A stretch of DNA of 64,000 bases from Akkermansia muciniphila (lineage in GTDB: Bacteria; Verrucomicrobiota; Verrucomicrobiia; Verrucomicrobiales; Akkermansiaceae): the NCBI RefSeq assembly GCF_900184965.1, contig NZ_FXYA01000002.1, positions 26,303-90,302 on the forward strand, in the 5' to 3' direction. The notes under the pieces are model-generated. The model saw only the letters and a list, made by a program, of their open reading frames with translations, had not been told where the DNA came from and ran no database searches. Both the position numbers and the translations under genes were made by a program. Every line of letters starts with the position of its first letter. Within the stretch, counting starts at the first letter, position 1. Below, piece by piece: positions 1-9,786 of this stretch.

Positions 1-1
1 A

Positions 2-967
2 ATACCGGACACGGACCAAACGGAAACGCTCCTGAAAGCGCATGTATTCCACCTGGCGGATTCCATTGGTGAACGGAACGTCTACCACCCCGGCGCCATG
101 GAGCGTTCCGCCCGCTACATTGAACAAAAACTGGAGGAAATGGGTTATGCCGTCACGCGCCAGGCTGTCCATATCCCACCCTCCGGAGAATTCGGCGCCG
201 TCAAGGACTGGACGGCATATAATCTCATCGCCATCAAGAAAGGGACCTCCCCCCGGCCAAAAACGCTCATCGTCGGCGCGCATTACGATACCAAAGTGGG
301 CATGGACAACTGGCACGACCACGGCCCCGCCCGGCCTTCCCGCACCGGAACGCCGGGAGCCAATGACAACGCTTCCGGCGTAGCCGCCCTGCTGGAAACG
401 GCACGCGCCCTTGCAGCAACTTCCACCCTCCACGATGTTTGCCTAGCGGCCTACGCCAATGAAGAGCCTCCCTTTTACCAGACGCCCGCCATGGGCAGCG
501 CCGTGCATGCCAAATCCGTCTCCCTTCATCCGGGCAGGGAAAAAATCATCGGCATGATTGCTCTGGAAACGCTGGGCTGCTATTCTCCCCGGGTGAATAA
601 AAAACGCCAATCCGCCGTAGTTGCCGGATTGGCCGGCCTGCCGGACCGCTGCGACTATGTTGCCTTCCTCTCCACCAACACGGGCCGCAAACTGGCACGC
701 TCCTGCGCGGAGGAATTTTCCACTTTAAGCCGTTTTGCGGTGCGTTCCGCCGTGTTCCCGTATTACGCCCGCGGCGTTTCCTGGTCTGACGACTGGGGAT
801 ACATGAAGGAGGGCATCCCCTCCTTTGCCGTCACGGATACGGCCTTCCTCCGTTGCGACGATTACCATGAAACCAGCGATACGGCTGAAAAGCTGGACTA
901 TCCCCAGTTTGCAAAAGTAGTGCAGGGACTTTCCAAACTCATCATTTCACTCGCCAACAAACCATGA
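2..967 (+). CDS. M28-family zinc aminopeptidase (5' end outside window)
   Basis: The reading frame is already open at the window edge, so the N-terminus is missing; the internal Met at 98 is not the start because protein-like sequence continues upstream of it. Visible M28 metallopeptidase signatures, numbered from that Met, are GAHYDT (His62, Asp64), GANDNASG with the bridging Asp90, the NEE acid pair near residue 122 and a late DDYHETSD with the last histidine ligand. These bind two catalytic zinc ions, and the family removes N-terminal residues from peptides. Export cannot be judged without the N-terminus. The stop overlaps the start of the next gene by four bases (ATGA), so the two are probably co-translated. 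Substrate is not predictable. Confidence 0.85.
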   Translation: MPDTDQTETLLKAHVFHLADSIGERNVYHPGAMERSARYIEQKLEEMGYAVTRQAVHIPPSGEFGAVKDWTAYNLIAIKKGTSPRPKTLIVGAHYDTKVGMDNWHDHGPARPSRTGTPGANDNASGVAALLETARALAATSTLHDVCLAAYANEEPPFYQTPAMGSAVHAKSVSLHPGREKIIGMIALETLGCYSPRVNKKRQSAVVAGLAGLPDRCDYVAFLSTNTGRKLARSCAEEFSTLSRFAVRSAVFPYYARGVSWSDDWGYMKEGIPSFAVTDTAFLRCDDYHETSDTAEKLDYPQFAKVVQGLSKLIISLANKP

Positions 968-1998
968 ACATGAACCCGGTATTCTTCTCCGCTTTTTTTC
1001 CGGCATTCGCCTGCGCCGCAGCCGTACCTCCTGAACCATCCGCGCTGGAGGCCATCTGCCCGCCCTCAGAGGGAAAAGCCTTTCACTCTGGATGGATTTC
1101 CCTGGGACTGAAAGCGGCGGATCTGAAAGAAAAACAAGTCTCCGCCGGACACATTACGGATGTGGGGGAAGCGCAGGTTCTGCTTCACTTCCCCGCCGGA
1201 TGGAAGCCGCAAGACAGGCGCACGGCCCTGTGTATCTTTCCGGGAGGGGGGTATTCCATCCAGGCCATTGAAAAGGAAGGCAGCCGCATTGCCGGCTGGG
1301 CGGCGGAACACGGCATGGTGGGGGTTGTCGTGAAATACCGCGTTTCAGGAACCAGCAATGCCTTGGGGAAGTTTCCCGGTCCTCTGCTGGACGCCCGCCA
1401 GGCCCTGAGGACCGTGCGGGAAAACGCCTCCTCCCTGGGAATTGACCCTCTCCGCATCGGCGTCATGGGCTTTTCCGCAGGCGGCCATCTGGCGGCCATG
1501 ACCTCTACGCTGTGGAACCGCACCCTGCCGGAAGAAGCGGAAAATCCGCTGAAAAACATTTCCGCCCGTCCGGATTTTTCCATGTTCATCTATCCCGTCA
1601 TTTCCATGGCGCCCCATACAACCCACGGGGGAACGCGCAACAAAATATTGGGCCCCCATCCCTCCCCGGCCCTGGAGGAGATGTGTTCCGCGGAGCGGCA
1701 AGTGACGAAACAGACGCCCCCGGTCTTCCTCGTCCACGCTCTGGATGACGGCGTTTCCTGCGCCAATAGCAGGTTGATGGAACAGGCCTGCCGGAATAAG
1801 GGGGTTCCCGTCAGCCTTAATCTCTATCCCACGGGAGGCCACGGGTATGGCATGGAAAAACGCGGGCATCCCACGGATCAATGGCCGGATGCCGCCGAAC
1901 AATGGCTCAGGGAACAGGGGTTTCTTCCTTCCCCGGCTTCTGCCCGCGGGGGCGCTCCTTCCGGCGCCGTCCCCTCCTCCGGAACACGGCGGGAATGA
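964..1998 (+). CDS. Secreted alpha/beta-hydrolase esterase (acetylxylan-esterase/BD-FAE-like)
   Basis: A 344-residue protein with an N-terminal hydrophobic segment ending near AFACAAA, read as a signal peptide. The fold is shown by the oxyanion-loop sequence PGGGYS (about residue 94), the nucleophile elbow GFSAGG (Ser171), an acid in HALDDG (Asp261 or 262) and the late GGHGYG histidine (His293). This pattern fits the esterase/lipase family that includes carbohydrate acetyl-esterases; in a glycan degrader it may deacetylate sugars, but the substrate is inferred, not seen. It overlaps the upstream peptidase gene by 4 bp. The C-terminal 25 residues are low-complexity Ala/Pro/Ser. Confidence 0.8.
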   Translation: MNMNPVFFSAFFPAFACAAAVPPEPSALEAICPPSEGKAFHSGWISLGLKAADLKEKQVSAGHITDVGEAQVLLHFPAGWKPQDRRTALCIFPGGGYSIQAIEKEGSRIAGWAAEHGMVGVVVKYRVSGTSNALGKFPGPLLDARQALRTVRENASSLGIDPLRIGVMGFSAGGHLAAMTSTLWNRTLPEEAENPLKNISARPDFSMFIYPVISMAPHTTHGGTRNKILGPHPSPALEEMCSAERQVTKQTPPVFLVHALDDGVSCANSRLMEQACRNKGVPVSLNLYPTGGHGYGMEKRGHPTDQWPDAAEQWLREQGFLPSPASARGGAPSGAVPSSGTRRE

Positions 1999-2069
1999 AT
2001 GCGCTAGGACCCAGGTGTGCCGCACCGCAGGGTTGACCGGAACCGGGTCCAGTGGTACTTTTTCCGGGC

Positions 2070-4799
2070 ATGAGTGCGCCCGAAAAGAATTATAAAGACA
2101 CCATCCTGTTACCGGAAACCGGCTTCCCCATGAGAGGGGATCTGACGAAAAACGAACCCGTACGCCTGAAAAAGTGGGAAGACACCGGGCTGTACGAACG
2201 CATTTTGTCCCGCAGGATGGCCCAGGGCGCACCCCGGTTCCTCCTTCATGACGGGCCCCCCTTCGCCAACGGGGATGTGCACATGGGCACCGCCCTGAAC
2301 AAAATTCTCAAGGATCTGGTCCTGAAATCCAAAACCATGGCAGGCTACGCCGCCCCCTATGTTCCGGGCTGGGACTGCCACGGCCTTCCCATTGAATTCA
2401 AGGTAGTTCAGAAGGCCCGTGACCTGGATGCGGCTGAAATCCGTCGGCGCTGTGCGGAATTCGCCAAAGGATTCATTGACATTCAGCGCACTTCCTTCCG
2501 CCGCCTGGGCGTGTTCGGCGACTGGGAGAATCCCTACCTGACCATGAAGCCGGCGTATGAGGCCAACATCCTGCGCGTGTTCGCCAAACTGGTGGAAGAC
2601 GGAGCGGTGTACCAGAGCCGCAAACCCGTCCAATGGTCCTATGGGGCCTATACGGCGCTGGCGGAAGCGGAAATAGACTACAAGGAAAAGGTCAGCACCT
2701 CCGTTTTCGTGCGCTTCCCGCTTCTGGACAATCCCCTGGGGCTGAAAGCCTCCATGGTCATCTGGACCACTACTCCGTGGACGCTGCCCGCCAACGTAGG
2801 TCTCGCCCTCCATCCGCGTTTCACCTACGTGGCAGGCAGGTTCATGAAGAACGGCCAGACGGAAAACCTCGTCATCGTCAAAGAGCTGCTGGATGCCTTC
2901 GCTCAGAAAACGGGCTGGGCTCTTGCGGAAACCATCCGTGAATTCAAGGGAGCCGAACTGGAAAACTGCGAAGCCCGGCATCCCTTCCTTTCCCGAACGT
3001 CAACAATCATCCTGGCGGATTTCGTCACCACGGACACCGGAACCGGCATCGTCCACATCGCGCCCGGCCACGGCGCGGACGACTATAACGTGGGACGCCA
3101 ATACGGATTGCCCGTCCTCTCCCCCGTGGACGACGACGGCAAATACACGGAGGAAGTGGGCGTGCCCTCCCTGGTGGGCAAACATGTCTTTGACGCCAAT
3201 AAGGACATCATTTCCATGCTGGAACAGGACAACAACCTCTTCGGCGTGGAAGAATACCGCCACCAGTACCCGCACTGCTGGCGTTCCAAGACGCCTATTA
3301 TTTTCCGGGCCGTGGAACAGTTCTTCATCTCCATGGACAAGCTCCGCCCGCAGGCCCTGGAAGAAATAGACAAGGTGCAGTGGCTGCCCTCCTGGGGCCG
3401 CAACCGCATTTACGGCACGGTGGAAGCCAGGCCGGACTGGTGCATCTCCCGCCAGCGCACCTGGGGCGTGCCGCTGCCCGTCTTCTTTGACGAAAACGGC
3501 AAAGCCGTCCTGGACGCCGCTCTGGTTCGCAAAATCGCGGATATGGTGGAGAAACACGGTTCCAACATCTGGTTTGAACTCTCCGATGAAGACCTGTGCG
3601 AACGCCTCGGCCTGCCGAAGACCTGGAAAAAGGGCAAGGATACGCTGGACGTCTGGATTGATTCCGGCAGTTCCCATATGGCCGTCATGGACAACCGCCC
3701 CGGGCTGGACGCGCCGGCGGACCTTTACCTGGAAGCTACGGACCAACACCGAGGCTGGTTCCAGAGTTCCCTGATGCTTTCCGTCGCCTGGCGCGGCAAG
3801 GCTCCGTACAAGGCCGTGATGACCCACGGCTTCGTCGTGGACAAAGACACCGGGAAAAAAACCTCCAAATCTGACGCCAAGAGCGGCAAACCCATTGACG
3901 CGGCCTATTACTACGACAAATACGGTGCAGACATCGTGCGCCTGTGGGCCGCTTCCGTGGATTGGCAAAATGAAGTCCCCTTCGGGGAAGACCTCTTCAA
4001 GCAGGTGACGGAACCCTACCGCCGCCTCCGCAACACCCTGCGCATCCTGCTGGGCAACATCAGCGGATTCGATTTCGCCGCGCAGGCAGTCGCCCCGGAA
4101 CACATGCCCCTCCTGGACCGCTGGATTCTGGAACGCCTGAACGCCGTCATCAGGGAAACGCTGAAGGCCTATGAAGCCTATGACTTCCGCAAGGCGTTCA
4201 GCGCCATCAACCAGTTCTGCACCAGCGACCTGTCCGCCCTGTACGTGGACACCACCAAGGACCGCCTGTACTGCGACTCATCTTCCTCCGTTCGCCGCCG
4301 CGCCACACAAACGGCCATGACCATCATCTTCAAGGCTCTGTGCCGTCTGCTGGCTCCCATCCTGGCCTTCACGGCGGATGAAGCCTGGGAATACGCGGGA
4401 TATGAAGGCAGCGTGCATGAGCAGGACTTCCCCGCCCCCATGCCGGAATACGATACCCAGGAGGCGACCTCCGTCATTTCCCGTCTCCAGGAAATCAAGT
4501 CCGTCATTCAGGTAGCCATTGAAGAACAGGTGAAGGCCAAGGTATTTTCCAAAAATAATGAGGCCTCCATCACTCTGAGCGTTCCCGTGAATGAGAGCGA
4601 AGACGTCGTGGCGCTTCTGGAAGACCGGGCGTTTGCCACGGAGTTCTTCATCATCGCGGACCTTGACGTGAAAACCGGTCCGGAACTGGCAGCCTCCGCC
4701 GCAAAAACGGAACATGCCATGTGCCCGCGCTGCCGCCGGTATGAACCGGCGGCGGAAGGCGGGGACGTATGCGAACGCTGCGCGGAAGTTCTTTCCTGA
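2070..4799 (+). CDS. ileS: Isoleucyl-tRNA synthetase
   Basis: Charges tRNA-Ile with isoleucine and edits misactivated valine. The 909-residue length is usual for the bacterial enzyme. The class I signature appears as GDVHMG near residue 60, the editing domain follows with WTTTPWTLP, and the ATP-binding loop reads KTSKS (near residue 597) instead of the usual KMSKS. The C-terminus carries CPRC and CERC, the Zn-binding end typical of IleS. An in-frame GTG 18 bp upstream is possible, but ATG at 2070 gives a normal N-terminus (MSAPEKNYKDT). It leads a compact run with lspA; the 70-bp gap upstream has no room for a T-box leader. Confidence 0.97.
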   Translation: MSAPEKNYKDTILLPETGFPMRGDLTKNEPVRLKKWEDTGLYERILSRRMAQGAPRFLLHDGPPFANGDVHMGTALNKILKDLVLKSKTMAGYAAPYVPGWDCHGLPIEFKVVQKARDLDAAEIRRRCAEFAKGFIDIQRTSFRRLGVFGDWENPYLTMKPAYEANILRVFAKLVEDGAVYQSRKPVQWSYGAYTALAEAEIDYKEKVSTSVFVRFPLLDNPLGLKASMVIWTTTPWTLPANVGLALHPRFTYVAGRFMKNGQTENLVIVKELLDAFAQKTGWALAETIREFKGAELENCEARHPFLSRTSTIILADFVTTDTGTGIVHIAPGHGADDYNVGRQYGLPVLSPVDDDGKYTEEVGVPSLVGKHVFDANKDIISMLEQDNNLFGVEEYRHQYPHCWRSKTPIIFRAVEQFFISMDKLRPQALEEIDKVQWLPSWGRNRIYGTVEARPDWCISRQRTWGVPLPVFFDENGKAVLDAALVRKIADMVEKHGSNIWFELSDEDLCERLGLPKTWKKGKDTLDVWIDSGSSHMAVMDNRPGLDAPADLYLEATDQHRGWFQSSLMLSVAWRGKAPYKAVMTHGFVVDKDTGKKTSKSDAKSGKPIDAAYYYDKYGADIVRLWAASVDWQNEVPFGEDLFKQVTEPYRRLRNTLRILLGNISGFDFAAQAVAPEHMPLLDRWILERLNAVIRETLKAYEAYDFRKAFSAINQFCTSDLSALYVDTTKDRLYCDSSSSVRRRATQTAMTIIFKALCRLLAPILAFTADEAWEYAGYEGSVHEQDFPAPMPEYDTQEATSVISRLQEIKSVIQVAIEEQVKAKVFSKNNEASITLSVPVNESEDVVALLEDRAFATEFFIIADLDVKTGPELAASAAKTEHAMCPRCRRYEPAAEGGDVCERCAEVLS

Positions 4800-4829
4800 A
4801 CCGCATCCACTCCATTTCCCGACCTTTAT

Positions 4830-5603
4830 ATGGACCCCCAGACGGAAAAAGAACCCGCCCCCCATAAAAAAACTCCCCCCGGCTGGCTCTGGTGGAGTTT
4901 GCTGGGCGCAGGGCTGTATGCGCTGGACCAGGCCAGCAAGCTGTGGATTATCCGCCGCTTCCCGCTGAACTACCTGAACGAAAAGCTCCATAAGTACGCC
5001 TATCTGCCGGACTTTCCGGGCTTCCAGCACATCAATGCGGACGGCACGCTGGACTTCGCCACGAACGGACGCATGCCGGAAGCGGAACTGGCTCGGCTCC
5101 CGGATCTGAATCCAAACACGGTGGACGCCCTGAACAAATTGAGGGAACTGGAACCCATTTCCTTCCTGGACGGGACCATGAACATTACCCGCGTGCACAA
5201 CACGGGCGTTGCTTTCGGGCTGGGGAACGGCACCGTCTGGTCCAGCTATCTTTTCCTGGCGGTTCCCGTGCTCGCTATCGTGGTCCTGGTCGTGCTTTAC
5301 CGGAAAAACTTCTTCCACACGGCATGGCTCAAGCTGGCCTATGTTCTGCTGCTGGCGGGCGTAGCCGGCAACCTGACGGACCGCCTGATTCAAGGCTTCC
5401 TGATTCCGTATGAGCAGCAGCACGGCTTCTTCACCAAGCTGATGAACGGTTACGTGGTGGACTTCATTGACGTCACCATCCCCCTCTTCAACTACCGCTG
5501 GCCCGCCTTCAACGTGGCGGACTCCTGCATCTTCGTAGCGGCAATTATTTTCTTCATCGCCAGTATTTTCTCCGCCAGGAATAAAGAAGAAAAAACATCC
5601 TGA
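4830..5603 (+). CDS. lspA: Lipoprotein signal peptidase II, enlarged
   Basis: Inner-membrane aspartyl protease that cleaves prolipoprotein signal peptides at the lipidated cysteine. The conserved DQASK (33-37), NTGVAFG (124-130), GNLTDR (catalytic Asp184) and FNVADS (catalytic Asp231) are all present, together with four hydrophobic segments. At 257 residues it is about 90 longer than typical LspA. The excess is mainly a loop of roughly 70 residues between the first membrane segment and NTGVAF, plus a shorter insert after GNLTDR. The window encodes several lipobox proteins, its expected substrates. It starts 30 bp after ileS, a common ileS-lspA pairing. Confidence 0.95.
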   Translation: MDPQTEKEPAPHKKTPPGWLWWSLLGAGLYALDQASKLWIIRRFPLNYLNEKLHKYAYLPDFPGFQHINADGTLDFATNGRMPEAELARLPDLNPNTVDALNKLRELEPISFLDGTMNITRVHNTGVAFGLGNGTVWSSYLFLAVPVLAIVVLVVLYRKNFFHTAWLKLAYVLLLAGVAGNLTDRLIQGFLIPYEQQHGFFTKLMNGYVVDFIDVTIPLFNYRWPAFNVADSCIFVAAIIFFIASIFSARNKEEKTS

Positions 5604-5610
5604 AACGCCC

Positions 5611-6273
5611 ATGACCACCCGGCTCGCCATTCTGTCAGGACTGCTTTTGTGCGGGAGCCTCGCCTCCGGCAAAAATGAATTGTCCTTCAAGGAAACGGTA
5701 GTTCCGGTAAAGGCGGCTCCGGACCAGGACAGCATCACCGCCACCTTCCCCTTCACCAACACGTCCGGCACCCCGGTCACTATCAGTAAAATCCATGTTT
5801 CCTGCGACTGCACCACCGCCGGAGCGAAGGATAACAAGCTGACGTATGCCCCTGGGGAATCCGGCGTCATCAGTGCCGTGATGAAAACCGGCAATTTTTC
5901 CGGTACCGTGGACAAGGACATGACGGTGCATGCCAACGGCTCCGCCTACAAGCTGGTGATACGCGCGCAAATCCCGGACATCATCCGGATGGAGCCCCGC
6001 AAGCTGGAATGGGCCAGGGGAGAAGCCGCCGCGCCCAAAACCATTAAAATCACCATCTCCAAAGAACTGCCCGTCAACCTGACCACGGTGGATTTGACGG
6101 GAGACGCCTTTGACTACGAACCTGTGACCGTGAAAAAAGGCAGGGAATATAAAATCATCGTCACCCCCAAATCCACGGCCAAACCGGCCTTCAACACCAT
6201 CTGGGTGCGCACGGATTCTACCGTGCCGCGCTACAAGCGCCAAATGGGGTTCCTGGCCATCAAAGAAAACTGA
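5611..6273 (+). CDS. DUF1573-domain exported protein
   Basis: A 220-residue protein with a short cleavable-looking signal peptide (MTTRLAILSGLLLCGSLASG). Residues 45-110 match the DUF1573 Ig-like pattern: an F-x-F-x-N-x-(S/T)-G strand, then ISKIHVSCDCTTA with the characteristic paired cysteines, then APGESGVI. A second similar beta-sandwich follows. The domain is common in Bacteroidota, Planctomycetota and Verrucomicrobiota; its function is not established. It begins seven bases after lspA and lies beside a rhodanese, so the three are probably one transcript. Confidence 0.8.
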   Translation: MTTRLAILSGLLLCGSLASGKNELSFKETVVPVKAAPDQDSITATFPFTNTSGTPVTISKIHVSCDCTTAGAKDNKLTYAPGESGVISAVMKTGNFSGTVDKDMTVHANGSAYKLVIRAQIPDIIRMEPRKLEWARGEAAAPKTIKITISKELPVNLTTVDLTGDAFDYEPVTVKKGREYKIIVTPKSTAKPAFNTIWVRTDSTVPRYKRQMGFLAIKEN

Positions 6274-6290
6274 CATCCGCCCTTCCTTCC

Positions 6291-6773
6291 ATGAGAGACG
6301 CTTTTTCCACCGCTCTGAAACTCCTGCTGGCCGTATTTCTGCTGGCCGTAGGCGTCGCCGCGCTGGACCTGCGCGTCATCCAGCCGTTCCGCACGCCGCC
6401 CTGCAACCCGGAAACGCTGGTGGAAGGGCACGTGTGCCTCTCCCAGATATTAAAGGAATGGCCGGGGAAAATCCTCTGGATAGACGCCAGAAAACAGGAC
6501 GACTTTGAACGCCATACCGTCACACAGGCTCCCGTTTACCCCATCCGCCCGGCAGATGCCAATTACCAGGAACTCCTGGCGAATGCCATGGAAGCCCTGA
6601 TGACGGCAGAGGACAGGGGATTCTGCATCGTCATCTTTTGCAGCAGGGACTGCACCTCCAGCGCGGCCGTGGCCAATGAACTGAAAAAGCCGGAATACGG
6701 CATCCGAGCGCCCATTTTCATTCTGGAAGGGGGCTGGGATGAATTGCGCAAAGAACCCTCACTCGTACCATAG
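6291..6773 (+). CDS. Membrane-anchored rhodanese-like sulfurtransferase
   Basis: A 160-residue protein with one N-terminal membrane helix (about residues 8-25) followed by a rhodanese domain. Recognisable elements are LWIDARKQDDFERHTV, where rhodaneses have the D-x-R motif, and the active-site loop IFCSRDCTSS with Cys117 as the likely persulfide carrier. The helix suggests the domain lies outside the cytoplasm, tethered to the inner membrane. It directly precedes sufS with a 2-bp gap, suggesting linkage to sulfur transfer, although a cytoplasmic SufS would not normally meet a periplasmic partner, so the orientation is uncertain. Confidence 0.8.
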   Translation: MRDAFSTALKLLLAVFLLAVGVAALDLRVIQPFRTPPCNPETLVEGHVCLSQILKEWPGKILWIDARKQDDFERHTVTQAPVYPIRPADANYQELLANAMEALMTAEDRGFCIVIFCSRDCTSSAAVANELKKPEYGIRAPIFILEGGWDELRKEPSLVP

Positions 6774-6775
6774 CC

Positions 6776-8002
6776 ATGCTTGACACAGCAACCATTCGCC
6801 CGCAGTTCCCCATTCTGGAAACCAGCGTGCACGGCAAGCCTCTCATTTACCTGGACAATGCGGCCACCACGCAAAAGCCCCTGGCCGTACTGGACGCCAT
6901 CCGCCATTACTACGATACGGAAAACGCCAATGTGCACCGCGGTTCCCACTACCTGAGCCAGCTCGCGACGGAAGCGCATGAAGAATCGCGGGAAACGGTG
7001 GCGCGGTTTATCAACGCGCCGGAAACGGCGGAAGTCCTGTTCACCTCCGGCTGCACGATGGGCATCAACCTGGCGGCGGATACCATCGCCGGGTCCGGCA
7101 TGGTCAAACCGGGAGACGAAGTCATTGTTACCGCTTCCGAACACCATTCCAACATCGTTCCCTGGCAAATGCTGTGCGAACGCACGGGCGCCGTCCTGAA
7201 AGCGGTTCCCCTGACGCCGGGCCAGACCCTGGACATGGAAGCTTACCGGAACATGCTTTCCCCCCGCACCCGCATCGTAGCCGTGGGACACGTCTCCAAC
7301 ACGCTGGGGACAGTCAATCCCGTGCGGGAAATGACCGCGCTCGCCAAAGCGAACAGGCAGGAAACCATCGTGCTGATTGACGGGGCCCAGGCTGTCTCCC
7401 ATATGAATGTGGATGTTCAGGAACTGGGCTGCGACCTGTATGCCTTTTCCGGCCACAAGCTGTACGCGCCCACCGGCATCGGCGCGCTGTGGGGGAAAAG
7501 GGAGCTGCTGGAAAAACTGCCGCCGTGGATGGGCGGCGGGGAGATGATCAAGGAAGTCACCTTTGAAAAAACCGTTTACAACGACATTCCTTTCAAATAT
7601 GAAGCGGGAACGCCCAACATAGGCGGGGCTGTGGGTCTGGCGGCCGCCATCCGCTACGTCTCCGGACTGGGCCTGGACAACATCGCCGCCCATGAACAGA
7701 AACTGACGGATATGGCGGTGGAAGGCCTGAAAGCCATGCCGCGCCTGACCGTACTGGCGCCGGACGTGCCGCACAGCGCCGTGGTCTCCGTTCTGGCGAA
7801 GGGCATCCACCACTATGACCTGGGTACGCTGCTGGATCAGATGGGGATTGCCGTAAGAACCGGGCACCATTGCTGCCAGCCGCTCATGTGCGCCCTGGGC
7901 ACCACCGGGACAACCCGCGCCTCCTTTGCCCTGTACAATACGGAAGAGGAAGTGCAGACCTTCCTCAAATCCATGAACCGGGCGCTGGACATGCTCTCCT
8001 GA
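6776..8002 (+). CDS. sufS: Cysteine desulfurase, SufS type
   Basis: PLP enzyme that takes sulfur from cysteine for Fe-S cluster assembly. The 408 residues match group II desulfurases: YLDNAATTQKP near the N-terminus, DGAQAVSH contacting PLP, the Schiff-base lysine in FSGHKLYAPTG (Lys228), and the persulfide-forming Cys366 in RTGHHCC, where most SufS proteins have a single cysteine followed by Ala. No sufB, sufC, sufD or sufE lies nearby, so the rest of the SUF system must be elsewhere. It follows the rhodanese gene by 2 bp and is probably co-transcribed. Confidence 0.95.
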   Translation: MLDTATIRPQFPILETSVHGKPLIYLDNAATTQKPLAVLDAIRHYYDTENANVHRGSHYLSQLATEAHEESRETVARFINAPETAEVLFTSGCTMGINLAADTIAGSGMVKPGDEVIVTASEHHSNIVPWQMLCERTGAVLKAVPLTPGQTLDMEAYRNMLSPRTRIVAVGHVSNTLGTVNPVREMTALAKANRQETIVLIDGAQAVSHMNVDVQELGCDLYAFSGHKLYAPTGIGALWGKRELLEKLPPWMGGGEMIKEVTFEKTVYNDIPFKYEAGTPNIGGAVGLAAAIRYVSGLGLDNIAAHEQKLTDMAVEGLKAMPRLTVLAPDVPHSAVVSVLAKGIHHYDLGTLLDQMGIAVRTGHHCCQPLMCALGTTGTTRASFALYNTEEEVQTFLKSMNRALDMLS

Positions 8003-8039
8003 ACCACCCTCCCTTCCCTTTTTATTTACACCGCTCATC

Positions 8040-9773
8040 ATGAAAACGGTTTCCATCCTTCTTTTAGGACTGGCCATAGGCCTTTCCGGCTGTTCCCTGC
8101 ACCAGCGGCAGGAAATGGAGTACGCCCATTACCAGGATGACGCCGCAGCCATCCGGGAAGCCCATGCCGCATGGCTCATTCTTTCCTCTCCCCAACGCAG
8201 CCGGGAATGGCCGGAAGCCCGGAAAAAATATAACGCGTGCATTCGGGAGCTGGCCTCCCACTTGAAGGAAGCCAAACGCAAAGGGGGCATGAATGAGGCG
8301 AAGCGCCTGAGCCTTCCCTTCGTCATTGAAAAATCCTCCTACGCCAGGGACAGCAATCCGTGGTTCTATGAGGCCATTTTCATGTCCGATGAAGTGGACC
8401 CCACCTTCCGCCTGCGGGAAAGCGTAACCGTGGAGGGAATGGGCATACCGCTGGCGGGGCTGGCGCCCCGGGGCGGCTCCCTCCCACATGCCAACGTGCT
8501 TAAGGACAACGGCAACGTGCACACGCTGACAGCCATTCTGGACTTTGACCGCATGGTGGACGGCAAACCTACCCTCCGCACCATTCCGCGCCTGATGAAT
8601 GAACATATTTTCATTGGCAAAAACAAGGTGCGGCAGCCGCTGGCGGCCAATTTTTCCGTCCCTATCGCCCTGTTCTGGAAGCTTTCCGACGCAGACGGGA
8701 CGGAACTGCTGGGGGCATTCCGCCCGAAAAAGGCCATCAATACGATGGGGCTTTATTTTTCCGAACCCTATGACCCCCGGAAAATACCCGTGGTTTTCAC
8801 CCACGGCCTGATGTCCGGCCCCGCCACCTTCGCCAACCTGACCAACCGTCTCCTAGTGGATCCGGTCATCCGGGAAAACTACCAATTCTGGTTCTTCGGC
8901 TATCCGTCCGGGCTGGCCTGGACCATTCCGGCCAGCAGGCAGCGGCAAGCCCTGAAGGAGCTCATGCAGGAATACAATCCCCGCGGCACATCCAGGGAAA
9001 TGAACAATATCGTCATGGTGGGGCACTCCATGGGCGGCCTCATCACCCGCTTCAACAATTCCACCAAACCCTGGACGCTGATGAAGGGAGTATTTGAGCT
9101 TTCTCCGGAAACGTTTGAGGGAATGACGCTGGAAAACTGGAAGAAAGGGCTGGCCCCCCTCCATTATGATGAACAAACGCTTGAACGGCTCCAGAATAAT
9201 TTCATCTTTTCCCCGCCCCAGGGAGTCACGCGCATCGTGTACATGGCCACCCCGCACCGCGGTTCCACTTTCGCGGACAACTGGATAGGAAGACTGGGCC
9301 AGCGCCTGATTGACCTCCCCTCGGACATGCTGGAAGAAGTCACCCGCATCGCTACACTCAGCCGCGGCATGTTCCTACTCAATCCGTTGAAAATGAAAGA
9401 CGAGCTAACCAGCATCCGCCAGCTTTCCCCGAACTCATCCCTGGTCAAATACATGTCTGAACTGCGCGGTTCTCCCAATGTTCCCGTTCATTCCATCATC
9501 GGAGACAGAGGCAGGAATGACACGCCCAATTCCTCCGACGGAGTGGTCAAATACCAGTCCTCCCATCTGGACTGGAGCGCCAGCGAAAAAATTGTTCCTT
9601 CCGGGCACAGCGTGCAGGATGACCCGGCATCCGCCGTGGAACTGCGGCGCATCCTCCGGGAACACCTAGTCAAGGTCAAAGGCCGTAAAACGCTGGAAGA
9701 AGCGGACGCACGGGCCGCTACCCCGGTATGGCAAACCAATCCCTCGCCTCCCCTCATTCTGAAAAGGCCCTGA
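8040..9773 (+). CDS. Lipoprotein with alpha/beta-hydrolase (lipase-like) domain
   Basis: A 577-residue protein with a lipobox (GLSGC, acylated Cys18). The second half holds an alpha/beta-hydrolase: FTHGLMSGP supplies the oxyanion loop and VGHSMGG the nucleophile (Ser330), with later YMATPHRGS as in PGAP1-like or triacylglycerol lipases and a C-terminal GHS histidine candidate. The first 230 residues show no domain I recognise. It is probably anchored on the periplasmic side of a membrane and may cleave lipids or esters; the substrate is unknown. It sits 37 bp after sufS on the same strand. Confidence 0.75.
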   Translation: MKTVSILLLGLAIGLSGCSLHQRQEMEYAHYQDDAAAIREAHAAWLILSSPQRSREWPEARKKYNACIRELASHLKEAKRKGGMNEAKRLSLPFVIEKSSYARDSNPWFYEAIFMSDEVDPTFRLRESVTVEGMGIPLAGLAPRGGSLPHANVLKDNGNVHTLTAILDFDRMVDGKPTLRTIPRLMNEHIFIGKNKVRQPLAANFSVPIALFWKLSDADGTELLGAFRPKKAINTMGLYFSEPYDPRKIPVVFTHGLMSGPATFANLTNRLLVDPVIRENYQFWFFGYPSGLAWTIPASRQRQALKELMQEYNPRGTSREMNNIVMVGHSMGGLITRFNNSTKPWTLMKGVFELSPETFEGMTLENWKKGLAPLHYDEQTLERLQNNFIFSPPQGVTRIVYMATPHRGSTFADNWIGRLGQRLIDLPSDMLEEVTRIATLSRGMFLLNPLKMKDELTSIRQLSPNSSLVKYMSELRGSPNVPVHSIIGDRGRNDTPNSSDGVVKYQSSHLDWSASEKIVPSGHSVQDDPASAVELRRILREHLVKVKGRKTLEEADARAATPVWQTNPSPPLILKRP

Positions 9774-9786
9774 TGCAGGAAATCAA

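Noticed and set aside
1999..2069. Possible T-box leader for ileS
   Set aside because: The 70-bp gap is too short for a T-box and has no T-box sequence or terminator hairpin.
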